From Eubacteriales bacterium (GTDB taxonomy: Bacteria > Bacillota > Clostridia > Lachnospirales > Lachnospiraceae), in the NCBI GenBank assembly GCA_030525875.1, contig JAUNDV010000003.1:62001-126000 (forward strand): 64,000 nucleotides of DNA. The letters are read 5' to 3'. Position 1 is the stretch's first letter; each line of letters opens with the position of its first letter. A program made the position numbers and the translations under genes. Below are positions 37,685-46,702 of this stretch, in pieces. Under the pieces are notes generated by a model. That model had not been told where the DNA came from and did not search any database. It saw nothing but the letters and a program-made list of their open reading frames with translations.

Positions 37685-40293
37685 TGGCTGAGCAGAAGCT
37701 GTCACCTATGATGGCACAGTATATGGAAACAAAAAAGCAATATCCTGATTGTATACTTTTTTACAGACTTGGGGACTTCTATGAGATGTTCTTTGAGGAT
37801 GCAACAACCTGTGCAGAGGAGCTTGAGCTTGTACTAACAGGTAAAGATTGTGGTCTTAGTGAGCGCGCTCCAATGTGCGGAGTTCCTCACCATGCCGCTG
37901 ATAATTATATTACAAGATTGGTAAAAAAAGGATATAAGGTAGCAGTTGCAGAACAGCTTGAGGATCCAAAGCTTGCAAAGGGTATTGTAAAAAGAGATGT
38001 AATAAAAATAGTTACTCCGGGAACCATAACTGCAGGAGAAGCCTTGGAGGATGCCAAAAACAATTATCTCATGTGTATTGCCTATGTCTGCAATCAATAT
38101 GGTATTTCTGCATTAGATATTACAACTGGTGATTTCTTTGTAACCCAGGTTAGTGAACTAAAGGAATTATATGATGAGATAAACCATTTTACACCTTCAG
38201 AAATTATTTGTAACAATGAGTTTCTCATGTCAGGTGCAGATATAAGTATGATAAAGCAAAGATGGCATATAGAGCCGTCTGCTGCCCCTAACCATTATTT
38301 TGATGAGGATAAAGATAAAGAACTTCTCGAGGAGCATTTTCATGCTGATATAAGAGGTTTAGGCATAACAGACTATTTTGCAGGTGTGATATCCAGTGGT
38401 GCATGCTTAAATTATGTATATGATACCCAGTTTTCAAATGTAAGCTATATAACCTCCATTACTCCTTACAAGGTAGGTCAGTATATGATACTAGATTCTT
38501 CAACTATGAGGAATCTTGAGCTTCTGGAAACATTAAGAGAAAAGGAAAAGAAGGGAAGTCTGCTCTGGGTACTGGATAAGACAAAGACAGCAATGGGAGC
38601 AAGACTTATGAGGAATTTTATTTCAGAACCTCTTATAAACCGTTCTGAAATAATAAAGAGACAGGATGCTATCGCTGAGTTTAATCAGAGATTTATAGAC
38701 AGGGAAGAGATAATAGAATATCTAAGACCTGTATATGATCTTGAGAGATTGCTTGCAAGAATCAGTACGGCATCAGCAAATCCTAGGGATCTTCTCGCGT
38801 TTAAACAGTCTGTTTCAATGATACCGCCAATAAAGACGGTGCTTAAATCATTTGAATCACAGCTTTTGCAGGAAATATATGAGGGGCTTGATGAGCTTCC
38901 GGAAATCTGCAGTCTGCTTGAAGCTTCAATAGATGAGGACTCCCCTGTTTCTATTAAAGATGGAGGTATTATAAAAGCTGGATTTGATGATGAAATAGAT
39001 AAGCTTAGATCCGCCAAAACAGATGGAAAAAACTGGCTTCTGGAATTGGAACAAAGCGAGCGTGAAAAAACAGGTATAAGAACTTTAAAGATAAAATATA
39101 ATAAGATTTTTGGATATTGCTTTGAGGTAAGCAACAGCTTTAAAAATGACGTACCTGACTACTTTATAAGAAAGCAGACACTTTCAACAGGAGAAAGATA
39201 CACAACAGATAAGCTTGAAGAGCTGGCTCAGGTAATACTGAGTGCAGACGATAAGCTTAAGGCCTGTGAATATGAAGCCTTCTGCAATATAAGAGACAGG
39301 ATTTCGGCAGAAGCGGAGAGGATACACAGACTTAGTAAGGCAGTTGCCTATCTGGATGTACTATGCTCACTTTCTGTTGTTGCACTTAGAAATAATTATA
39401 TAAGACCGAATATAAATGAAAAGTCTGTACTTAATATTAAGGACGGAAGACATCCTGTAGTTGAACTCATGCTTTCTGCTGGACAGTTCGTTGCAAATGA
39501 TACAAAGCTCGATAACAATGACGATAGGATTGATATAATAACAGGACCAAATATGGCCGGAAAATCAACCTATATGAGACAGGTTGCCCTTATAGTGCTT
39601 ATGGCACAGATTGGTTCCTTCGTTCCAGCAAGCAAGGCCGATATCTGTATATTCGACAGGATATTCACAAGAGTAGGAGCTTCGGATGATCTTGCAAGCG
39701 GACAGTCTACATTCATGGTAGAGATGACAGAGGTTGCAAATATTCTTAGAAATGCTGGAAAAAACAGCCTGCTTATCTTAGATGAAATAGGAAGAGGAAC
39801 ATCTACCTTTGATGGTCTCTCCATTGCCTGGGCTGTGGTTGAGTTTATATCAGATATAAATAAAATTGGAGCAAAGACCTTATTTGCGACACATTATCAT
39901 GAGCTAACTGAGCTTGAAGGGAAAATACCGGGAGTCCATAATTTCTGTATTGCAGTTAAGGAAAATGAAGATGATCTCATTTTCCTAAGGAAAATCATTC
40001 CTGGCGGAGCAGATAAAAGCTATGGCATAGCAGTTGCAAAGCTTGCCGGTGTACCTAAAGAGGTTACAGACAGGGCTTATGAAATTTCAGAGGAACTTAA
40101 ATCTGCGGATATAACAAAAGCAGCCCATGGTATAACAAAAGCTAAATCAAAGTCTAAGGCAGCAGTAAGTTCAAGAGAAGAAAATAAAAAAGTGACGGAA
40201 GTTATAAAGACTATAAAAGCAGCTGATCTTAAAAATATAACACCAATAGAAGCACTTTTATTGTTAAACGATATACAGAAGAATTTGGTTTGA
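37684..40293 (+). CDS. mutS: DNA mismatch repair protein MutS
   Basis: 869 residues. Mismatch-reading N-terminal motif 'YRLGDFYEMFFEDA' (the Phe-x-Glu type) near 24-37, clamp and lever regions, then ATPase: Walker A GPNMAGKST near 622, 'SLLILDEIGRGTSTFDGLS' Walker B/signature, and 'FATHYHELT'. C-terminal ~60 residues are basic and helical for tetramerisation. Start codon overlaps the miaB stop. It is followed by mutL after 20 bases. Confidence 0.97.
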   Translation: MAEQKLSPMMAQYMETKKQYPDCILFYRLGDFYEMFFEDATTCAEELELVLTGKDCGLSERAPMCGVPHHAADNYITRLVKKGYKVAVAEQLEDPKLAKGIVKRDVIKIVTPGTITAGEALEDAKNNYLMCIAYVCNQYGISALDITTGDFFVTQVSELKELYDEINHFTPSEIICNNEFLMSGADISMIKQRWHIEPSAAPNHYFDEDKDKELLEEHFHADIRGLGITDYFAGVISSGACLNYVYDTQFSNVSYITSITPYKVGQYMILDSSTMRNLELLETLREKEKKGSLLWVLDKTKTAMGARLMRNFISEPLINRSEIIKRQDAIAEFNQRFIDREEIIEYLRPVYDLERLLARISTASANPRDLLAFKQSVSMIPPIKTVLKSFESQLLQEIYEGLDELPEICSLLEASIDEDSPVSIKDGGIIKAGFDDEIDKLRSAKTDGKNWLLELEQSEREKTGIRTLKIKYNKIFGYCFEVSNSFKNDVPDYFIRKQTLSTGERYTTDKLEELAQVILSADDKLKACEYEAFCNIRDRISAEAERIHRLSKAVAYLDVLCSLSVVALRNNYIRPNINEKSVLNIKDGRHPVVELMLSAGQFVANDTKLDNNDDRIDIITGPNMAGKSTYMRQVALIVLMAQIGSFVPASKADICIFDRIFTRVGASDDLASGQSTFMVEMTEVANILRNAGKNSLLILDEIGRGTSTFDGLSIAWAVVEFISDINKIGAKTLFATHYHELTELEGKIPGVHNFCIAVKENEDDLIFLRKIIPGGADKSYGIAVAKLAGVPKEVTDRAYEISEELKSADITKAAHGITKAKSKSKAAVSSREENKKVTEVIKTIKAADLKNITPIEALLLLNDIQKNLV

Positions 40294-40313
40294 TTTTATA
40301 AACGGAGGCTTAA

Positions 40314-42221
40314 ATGATCAAGGTTCTTAGCAAAGAGACAATTGATAAAATAGCTGCCGGAGAGGTAGTAGAACGCCCTGAAAGTGTTGTTAAAGAGCTT
40401 TTGGACAATGCAATAGACAGTGGTGCAACGGCCATAAATGTGGAGATCAGGGATGGCGGAATAGCGCTTATAAGGGTTACTGACAATGGCTGTGGCATAA
40501 GACATGAGGAGATTTCTACAGCATTTTTAAGACATGCTACATCTAAGCTTAACAGTGCAGAGGATCTATACAGAATAAATACCATGGGATTTAGAGGCGA
40601 GGCCCTGGCATCTATTTGCGGTGTTGCCCAGGTTGAAATGATAACAAAAAGAAAAGAGGAACTCCTTGGCAGCAGATACAGGATAGAGGGTGGAATAGAA
40701 AAGGAAATTGAAGAGATAGGAGCTCCGGACGGTACAACTATCATAGTCAGAAATCTTTTTTATAATGTTCCTGTCAGAAAAAGCTTTCTAAAAACAAAGG
40801 TTACAGAAACAGCTTATGTTTCGAATGTATGTGAGAAAATTGCTCTTTCTCATCCAGATATTTCATTACGCCTTGTTTCTGATGGCAGACTTCTTCTTCA
40901 TACGATTGGGAATGGAAATATAAAGGATGTTATCTATACAGTCTATGGAAGAGATATAATAAGAGAATGTATAGAGCTGGACTCAGAATATGCAGGAGGG
41001 ATAAAGGTTCAAGGATACATAGGCAAGCCTATCATTGCCAGGGCAAAAAGAGATTTTGAAGTTTTTTATGTAAATGGCCGTCATATAAATTCTGATATAA
41101 TAAGAAAAGCGGTAGAAGATGCCTATGAACCATTTATGATGCAGCACAGGTTTCCTTTTGCACTTATTATGCTAAATATTTCTCCTGAAACTGTAGATGT
41201 AAATGTACATCCCAAGAAATCCGAGGTAAGATTTTCGGATTCAAAGCTTATTTATGATGCAGTAAAGGCTGTAATAAAAGATGCATTGCTCGGAGATATA
41301 GTTATTGCAGAGCCAAAGCTTGAGGAATTAAAGAAGACGGCGCATAATGAAGCAAAAGAGTTTCAGCTTAAAGAAGCTAAATATACAGAAGTTAAGGATA
41401 GCGCAGTAAAGCCTCATATTAAAGAAAAAACAGAACCTGATATATTAAAAGCAGAACCATTTGAAATAAAAAAACAGGAAAAAAATAAGCAGGAAAAGTT
41501 TGGAAAACCGTATTCATTTTCAGAGTCAAACCCAGAATCAGATGTTCTTAAGGAAAATGAATCCAAAGTTTATGCGAAAAACCTGGAGAATGAAAAAAAA
41601 GAACAGCTAAGTCTTAAGCTTCCATTTTTTTCAAATGAACATGTTCCGTATTTTAAGCTTATAGGTCAGGTTTTTGATACATACTGGATAATTGAATATG
41701 AGGATTCTTTGTACCTTATCGACCAGCATGCGGCTCATGAAAAGGTAAACTATGAAAAGCTGTTGAACTCAGTTAAAAATGGAAGCATAACTAGTCAGCA
41801 GATATATCCACCAGTAGTCCTTAGTCTTTCTCTTCGGGAGGAGGAGCTTTTTGAAAAATATTTTTCAGCTTTCGAAAAGCTTGGATATGAAATAGAAAAA
41901 ACCAGTGACAGAGATTATTTTATAAGAGCCGTGCCAGCTATGCTTCCAGAACTCAAGGATTCGGAGCTTATAAAGGAGCTTATAGATGGACTTGATGAAG
42001 AAAGAGGAATGCAGACTTCAGATTCATTGCTTGATAAGCTTGCCTCAATGTCATGCAAACAAGCTATCAAAGGTAACAGAAGAGTCGACAGGATAGAAAT
42101 GGAAGCACTTATAAAGGAGCTTCTTAAGCTGGAAAATCCTTACAACTGTCCGCATGGAAGGCCGACTATTATAAAGTGGACAAAAAAAGAATTAGATAAA
42201 ATGTTTAAACGAATAATCTGA
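40314..42221 (+). CDS. mutL: DNA mismatch repair protein MutL
   Basis: 635 residues: GHKL ATPase N-terminus with 'IDKIAAGEVVERP', 'DNGCGI' and 'GFRGEAL', a Lys/Glu-rich disordered linker (about 340-440), and a C-terminal dimerisation domain. The C-terminus carries 'DQHAAHEKVNYEKL', 'SCKQAIKGN' and 'CPHGRPT', the metal-binding motifs of endonuclease-active MutL, as expected for organisms without MutH. GGAGG lies 8 bases before the ATG. Confidence 0.96.
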   Translation: MIKVLSKETIDKIAAGEVVERPESVVKELLDNAIDSGATAINVEIRDGGIALIRVTDNGCGIRHEEISTAFLRHATSKLNSAEDLYRINTMGFRGEALASICGVAQVEMITKRKEELLGSRYRIEGGIEKEIEEIGAPDGTTIIVRNLFYNVPVRKSFLKTKVTETAYVSNVCEKIALSHPDISLRLVSDGRLLLHTIGNGNIKDVIYTVYGRDIIRECIELDSEYAGGIKVQGYIGKPIIARAKRDFEVFYVNGRHINSDIIRKAVEDAYEPFMMQHRFPFALIMLNISPETVDVNVHPKKSEVRFSDSKLIYDAVKAVIKDALLGDIVIAEPKLEELKKTAHNEAKEFQLKEAKYTEVKDSAVKPHIKEKTEPDILKAEPFEIKKQEKNKQEKFGKPYSFSESNPESDVLKENESKVYAKNLENEKKEQLSLKLPFFSNEHVPYFKLIGQVFDTYWIIEYEDSLYLIDQHAAHEKVNYEKLLNSVKNGSITSQQIYPPVVLSLSLREEELFEKYFSAFEKLGYEIEKTSDRDYFIRAVPAMLPELKDSELIKELIDGLDEERGMQTSDSLLDKLASMSCKQAIKGNRRVDRIEMEALIKELLKLENPYNCPHGRPTIIKWTKKELDKMFKRII

Positions 42222-42238
42222 TGCAGAGGTAAATAAAA

Positions 42239-43183
42239 ATGGATAATAATGAAAAACAAAAGCTTATAGTTATTGCCGGCCCAACTGCAGTAGGAAAAAC
42301 CAGATATTCTGTAGAGCTTGCAAAGAGAATAGGCGCTGAAATTGTGTCGGCAGACAGTATGCAGGTATATAAATACATGGATATAGGATCAGCAAAGGTA
42401 ACAAAGGATGAGATGCAGGGCATAAAGCACTATCTTATAGATGAGGTTGAGCCGCATGAGGATTATAATGTAGTCAGATTTCAGGAAATGGCAAAAAGAA
42501 GTCTTGACGAGATTTACAGCAAGGGTAAAATCCCTATACTCTGCGGAGGTACAGGCTTTTATATTCAGGCTCTTTTATACGATATAGATTTCACAGCTGA
42601 GGATGACAAAAGTCAATCGGATGAGATAAGAGCAGAGCTAGAAAAAACCGCCTTAGAAAAGGGAAATGCATATGTTCATTCTATGCTTAGTGAAATAGAT
42701 CCGGAATCTGCAAGGCTGATACCTGAAAATAACTTAAAACGTGTTATCAGAGCTATAGAATTTTATAGGCTTCACGATGAAAAAATATCAGAGCATAATA
42801 TGCGTGAGGCTGAAAAAAGATCAGAGAGCAAATATGATCTAAGATTCTTCGTACTTACAGATGAGAGGGAGAAACTCTATAAGAGGATAGATCAAAGAGT
42901 TGACAAAATGCTTGAAGCAGGCCTTTTGGAAGAAGTTACAAAGCTTAAAAATATGGGTATTTTAAAAAGCTCAACTGCCATGCAGGGAATAGGTTACAGA
43001 GAGCTGTATTCATATTTAGATGGAGAAATATCTCTTGATGAGGCAATAGAATTAATAAAAAGAAATTCCAGACATTATGCTAAGAGGCAGCTTACCTGGT
43101 TTAAGAGAGAACAGAAGGTTAACTGGATAAATATAAGTGAAATAAAGGAAGTTACAGATGAATTTGAAAAATATTTATGGTGA
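42239..43183 (+). CDS. miaA: tRNA dimethylallyltransferase
   Basis: Adds the dimethylallyl group to A37 of tRNAs reading UNN codons, the substrate for MiaB. 314 residues: P-loop GPTAVGKT near 14-21, 'VSADSMQVYKYMDIGSAK', 'CGGTGFYIQALLYDID', and 'RHYAKRQLTWFKRE'. It overlaps the following gene by 26 bases. Confidence 0.96.
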   Translation: MDNNEKQKLIVIAGPTAVGKTRYSVELAKRIGAEIVSADSMQVYKYMDIGSAKVTKDEMQGIKHYLIDEVEPHEDYNVVRFQEMAKRSLDEIYSKGKIPILCGGTGFYIQALLYDIDFTAEDDKSQSDEIRAELEKTALEKGNAYVHSMLSEIDPESARLIPENNLKRVIRAIEFYRLHDEKISEHNMREAEKRSESKYDLRFFVLTDEREKLYKRIDQRVDKMLEAGLLEEVTKLKNMGILKSSTAMQGIGYRELYSYLDGEISLDEAIELIKRNSRHYAKRQLTWFKREQKVNWINISEIKEVTDEFEKYLW

Positions 43184-44450
43184 ACTTGGAATATGTTCTA
43201 AGGTTATTGATTATTGTGAAAATATAGCTGAGTCATTAAAGGACAGATTTTATGAGATTGACAAGGTTGCAGAGTATAATCAGCTTAAGGTAGTAAAGGC
43301 AATGCAGGATGCACATACCTCAGCTGAGTGTATGCTTGAAACAACTGGATATGGATATAATGACATTGGAAGAGATACTCTGGAAGAAGTCTATGCAAAA
43401 GTATTTCATACAGAGGATGCGCTTGTAAGAAGCCAGATTATCTGTGGCACACATGCTCTTACAGTAGCGTTGTTTGGAAACACAAGACCGGGAGATGAGA
43501 TATTTTCACCAGTTGGAATGCCTTATGATACTCTTCAGGAAGTTCTTGGAGTAAGAGAGGCAAGAGGATCATTAAAGGAATATGGAGTTTCTTTCAATTA
43601 TGTAGATCTTCTTCCTGATGGCAGCTTTGATCTTGAGGGAATAAAAAATGGAATAAATGAAAAGACCAAGCTTGTAACAATCCAGCGAAGCAGGGGATAT
43701 TCTGACAGACATACTCTTTCGGTCAATGAAATAGCTGAGCTCATAAAGTACATCAGATCAATAAAGAGTGATGTTACCATTATGGTTGATAACTGCTATG
43801 GTGAATTTATTGAGGAGTTAGAACCTACAGATGTAGGTGCTGATATGATAGTTGGTTCTCTTATAAAAAATGCCGGAGGTGGTATTGCTCCTGTAGGAGG
43901 ATACATAGCCGGAACTAAGGAATGTGTTGCAAATGCTGCATGCAGACTGGCGGCCCCGGGACTTGAAAAGGAGCTTGGCCCATCACTTGGAAATAACAGA
44001 CTTCTTTATCAGGGATTCTTTATGGGACCACAGGTTGCAGCTTCAGCTGAAAAGGGAGCTATTTTTGCAGCAAATGTATATGAAAGACTTGGATTTGATG
44101 TTGCGCCAGATAGCATTGAGGACAGGCATGATGTGATTCAGGCTATAACCTTCCATAATCCGCAGGGGGTTATTTCATTTTGCAGAGGAATTCAGAGGGC
44201 GGCAGCAGTTGATGCCTTCGCGGCTCCTGAACCTACAAAGACACCGGGATATGAATCAGAGATAATTATGGCAGCAGGCTGTTTTATTCAGGGATCATCA
44301 ATAGAGCTTTCAGCGGATGGTCCTCTTCGTGAGCCATATACTGTATTTTTCCAGGGCGGACTTACCTGGTATCATTCAAAGCTTGGAGTAATGATGTCAC
44401 TTCAGCAGATGATAGATGATGGATTTGTTAAAAAAGAACAGCTTATTTAA
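43158..44450 (+). CDS. PLP-dependent methionine gamma-lyase family protein (YnbB-like)
   Basis: 430 residues of the PF06838 group, annotated variously as methionine gamma-lyase or 'aluminium resistance' protein. PLP-site features: 'GTHALTVALFGNTRPGDE', 'MVDNCYGEFIEE' with the conserved Asp, and 'GSLIKNAGGGIAP' containing the likely Schiff-base Lys. In Bacilli the homologue also sits next to miaA/hfq/glnR, so the position is conserved, but the true reaction is unknown. AAGGAAG precedes the ATG inside miaA; a terminator follows, ending the long run from the flavoproteins to here. Confidence 0.88.
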   Translation: MNLKNIYGELGICSKVIDYCENIAESLKDRFYEIDKVAEYNQLKVVKAMQDAHTSAECMLETTGYGYNDIGRDTLEEVYAKVFHTEDALVRSQIICGTHALTVALFGNTRPGDEIFSPVGMPYDTLQEVLGVREARGSLKEYGVSFNYVDLLPDGSFDLEGIKNGINEKTKLVTIQRSRGYSDRHTLSVNEIAELIKYIRSIKSDVTIMVDNCYGEFIEELEPTDVGADMIVGSLIKNAGGGIAPVGGYIAGTKECVANAACRLAAPGLEKELGPSLGNNRLLYQGFFMGPQVAASAEKGAIFAANVYERLGFDVAPDSIEDRHDVIQAITFHNPQGVISFCRGIQRAAAVDAFAAPEPTKTPGYESEIIMAAGCFIQGSSIELSADGPLREPYTVFFQGGLTWYHSKLGVMMSLQQMIDDGFVKKEQLI

Positions 44451-44463
44451 ATCTTACGATATT

Positions 44464-44503
44464 TTAAAAGCAGTATGGAATACCTTCCAACTGCTTTTAT
44501 TTT
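44464..44503 (+). terminator. Terminator closing the miaB-mutSL-miaA cluster
   Basis: Stem TAAAAGCAGT / ACTGCTTTTA with an inner TGGAA / TTCCA pairing, 4-base loop and TTTTG tail. Confidence 0.8.
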
Positions 44504-44559
44504 GTGATAAAATAAAATATCTATGCGAAAATGTACTTGTCCGGAAACAGGGAGTTTAA

Positions 44560-45255
44560 GTGTATAGAGATAAAAAAATGAAGGAATTGCCAAGTGACCT
44601 TAGACCATATGAAAAGTGTCTTAAGTATGGAGCAGATGCTTTAAGTGATACTGAGCTGCTGGCTGTAATAATCAAAAATGGCACAAAGAATAACAGTGCC
44701 ATAATGCTGGCAGATGAGCTTATCAACTACAATAACTCAGATAAGGGAATAGCAAACCTGATGTATCTTACCCGTGAGGAATATAGGTCAGTAAAGGGAA
44801 TAGGCGATGTAAAGGCAACAGAGCTTCTATGTATCTGTGAGCTGTCAAAGCGTTTGTGGCGCAGGGAAATGTTTAAGGGACATAATATTAATTCTCCAAA
44901 TATGGCAGCGAGCTATTATATGGAAGAACTCAAATATTGCAATCAGGAAAGAGTCTATATTATGCTTTTAGACACAAGATCAGTATTTTTAAAATCAGTC
45001 ATGATTGCAAAGGGTACAGTGAATCTTGCTGTTATATCTCCCAGAGAGATTTTTTACGAGGCCCTGATACACAGAGCGGCTGCCTTCATTCTCATTCATA
45101 ATCATCCAAGCGGAAATGCAGATCCAAGCAAAGAGGATATAGTATTTGCAGAAAAGCTTAAAGAGCTTGGAAGTTTGATGAATATACCTTTAAGGGATTC
45201 AATAATCATTGGAAATAATTGTTATATAAGTATGCTAGAGAAGGAGCTTATATAG
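44560..45255 (+). CDS. radC: RadC family JAMM-domain protein
   Basis: 231 residues; UPF0758 N-terminus with a helix-hairpin-helix ('VKGIGDVKATELLCICEL') and a C-terminal JAMM metalloprotease-like domain with 'LIHNHPSGNADPSKED' (HxHPSG-x7-D). GTG start, GGGAG upstream. Despite the name a repair role is not established. In many Clostridia it opens the mre cluster, as it does here, but mreB is missing between it and mreC. Confidence 0.93.
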   Translation: MYRDKKMKELPSDLRPYEKCLKYGADALSDTELLAVIIKNGTKNNSAIMLADELINYNNSDKGIANLMYLTREEYRSVKGIGDVKATELLCICELSKRLWRREMFKGHNINSPNMAASYYMEELKYCNQERVYIMLLDTRSVFLKSVMIAKGTVNLAVISPREIFYEALIHRAAAFILIHNHPSGNADPSKEDIVFAEKLKELGSLMNIPLRDSIIIGNNCYISMLEKELI

Positions 45256-45287
45256 ATTTTATTTTAATAAATCAAGGGGAAATACTC

Positions 45288-46139
45288 ATGGATAATAAAG
45301 GTTCAAAATATCTATTGATTATACTTACGGTACTATGTACGGTTATGATAGTTCTAAGCTCTATACAAAGTGGAGCTATGAACCCTATCAGAAATGCAGT
45401 AGGATATGTACTTGTTCCTATAGAGAAGGGCATAAATACAGTAGGAACAGCCATATATAATGAACTTACTGAATTAAGAAATCTTAAGTCAGCCTATGCA
45501 GAAAATGAAGAGCTCAAAGAGCGTATAGATGTTCTTGAAGAGGAAAATAACAGACTAAAGGCTGAAAGTCTGGAACTTGAAAGAATGCGTGAGCTCTATA
45601 AGCTGGATCAGACCTATATGCAGTATCCAAAGGTTGCAGCCAGAGTAATAGCCAGAGATTCAGAAAAGTGGTTTCAGGTATTCAGAATAGATAAGGGCTC
45701 TGAGGATGGAATCATGGTGGATATGAACGTAATGAGCGGAGAGGGACTTATCGGTATTGTTACAGAGGTAGGCGCTAATTATGCTACAGTAAGAACAATA
45801 ATTGATGATGAATCAAATGTATCAGCGATGTCACAGCATAGTGCGGATAACTGTTTTGTCAAAGGTGACCTCACACTTTATGAAGAGGGTATGCTTAGGA
45901 TAACCAATATAAATAAAAGTGCCCATATCAATGATGGTGATGCAATAGTTACCTCAAATATAAGCACAAAATTTCTTCCTGGACTACTTATTGGTTATGC
46001 AACTGATATAGAGATAAATTCACAGCATCTTACAAAGTCAGGAAAGCTCATACCTGTTGCTGATTTTGATAATTTGCAGGAGGTTCTTGTTATAACCCAG
46101 CTTAAGACTGAAAATGGAATCGTTGATCCGGTTAATTAA
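45288..46139 (+). CDS. mreC: Rod shape-determining protein MreC
   Basis: 283 residues. Start at 45288 follows AAGGGGAAA. One N-terminal membrane segment (about 8-28), a coiled coil (about 60-100, 'ENEELKERIDVLEEENNRLK'), then the two beta-barrel extracellular domain with 'VIARDSEKWFQVFRIDKGS' and 'GLIGIVTEVGANYATVRTI'. MreC links the cytoskeleton to the PBP2-RodA elongation complex. mreD follows 26 bases later. Confidence 0.95.
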   Translation: MDNKGSKYLLIILTVLCTVMIVLSSIQSGAMNPIRNAVGYVLVPIEKGINTVGTAIYNELTELRNLKSAYAENEELKERIDVLEEENNRLKAESLELERMRELYKLDQTYMQYPKVAARVIARDSEKWFQVFRIDKGSEDGIMVDMNVMSGEGLIGIVTEVGANYATVRTIIDDESNVSAMSQHSADNCFVKGDLTLYEEGMLRITNINKSAHINDGDAIVTSNISTKFLPGLLIGYATDIEINSQHLTKSGKLIPVADFDNLQEVLVITQLKTENGIVDPVN

Positions 46140-46165
46140 AACTAAGTTAATGATGGAGGTATAAT

Positions 46166-46702
46166 TTGTTATTAAAAAAGAAAATAAAAAGAATAATGCT
46201 TTATATGCTCCTTATACTTACGGCATTCATAACGCAAACGTGCATATTCCCTTTAATGCCACTGTTTTCTGCAAAGCCAAATCTATTGCTTATACTAACC
46301 TTCAGCTTTGGATTTATGTATGGATGTAACACAGGTATGCTTTGTGGTCTTTTTTCAGGTCTTCTGATGGACTTATTTTATACAGGTCCATTTGGATTCT
46401 ACAGCCTTATATTTGTTTATATAGGTTATATAAATGGTCTGTTTTCCAGATATTATTATGACGATTTTATTACACTTCCACTGATATTATGCACAGGAAG
46501 TGAGCTTATATATAATTTATATATTTATGTTTTACGTTTTTTGTTAAGGGCAAAGCTTGATATAGGATATTATTTTTTCAATATTATTCTTCCGGAGATA
46601 GTATTTTCAGTAATAATCACTCTGATTATTTACAGACTGCTCCTGAAACTCAATAAGAAGCTAGATAAATTACAGGATAGAAGAGGACAAAACGTTGCTT
46701 AA
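46166..46702 (+). CDS. mreD: Rod shape-determining protein MreD
   Basis: 178 residues, highly hydrophobic, five to six membrane segments, with 'CIFPLMPLFSAKPNLLLIL' and 'GLFSGLLMDLFYTGPFGFYS' characteristic of MreD. TTG start behind ATGGAGGTA. It overlaps the PBP2 gene by 8 bases, so the two are coupled. Confidence 0.92.
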   Translation: MLLKKKIKRIMLYMLLILTAFITQTCIFPLMPLFSAKPNLLLILTFSFGFMYGCNTGMLCGLFSGLLMDLFYTGPFGFYSLIFVYIGYINGLFSRYYYDDFITLPLILCTGSELIYNLYIYVLRFLLRAKLDIGYYFFNIILPEIVFSVIITLIIYRLLLKLNKKLDKLQDRRGQNVA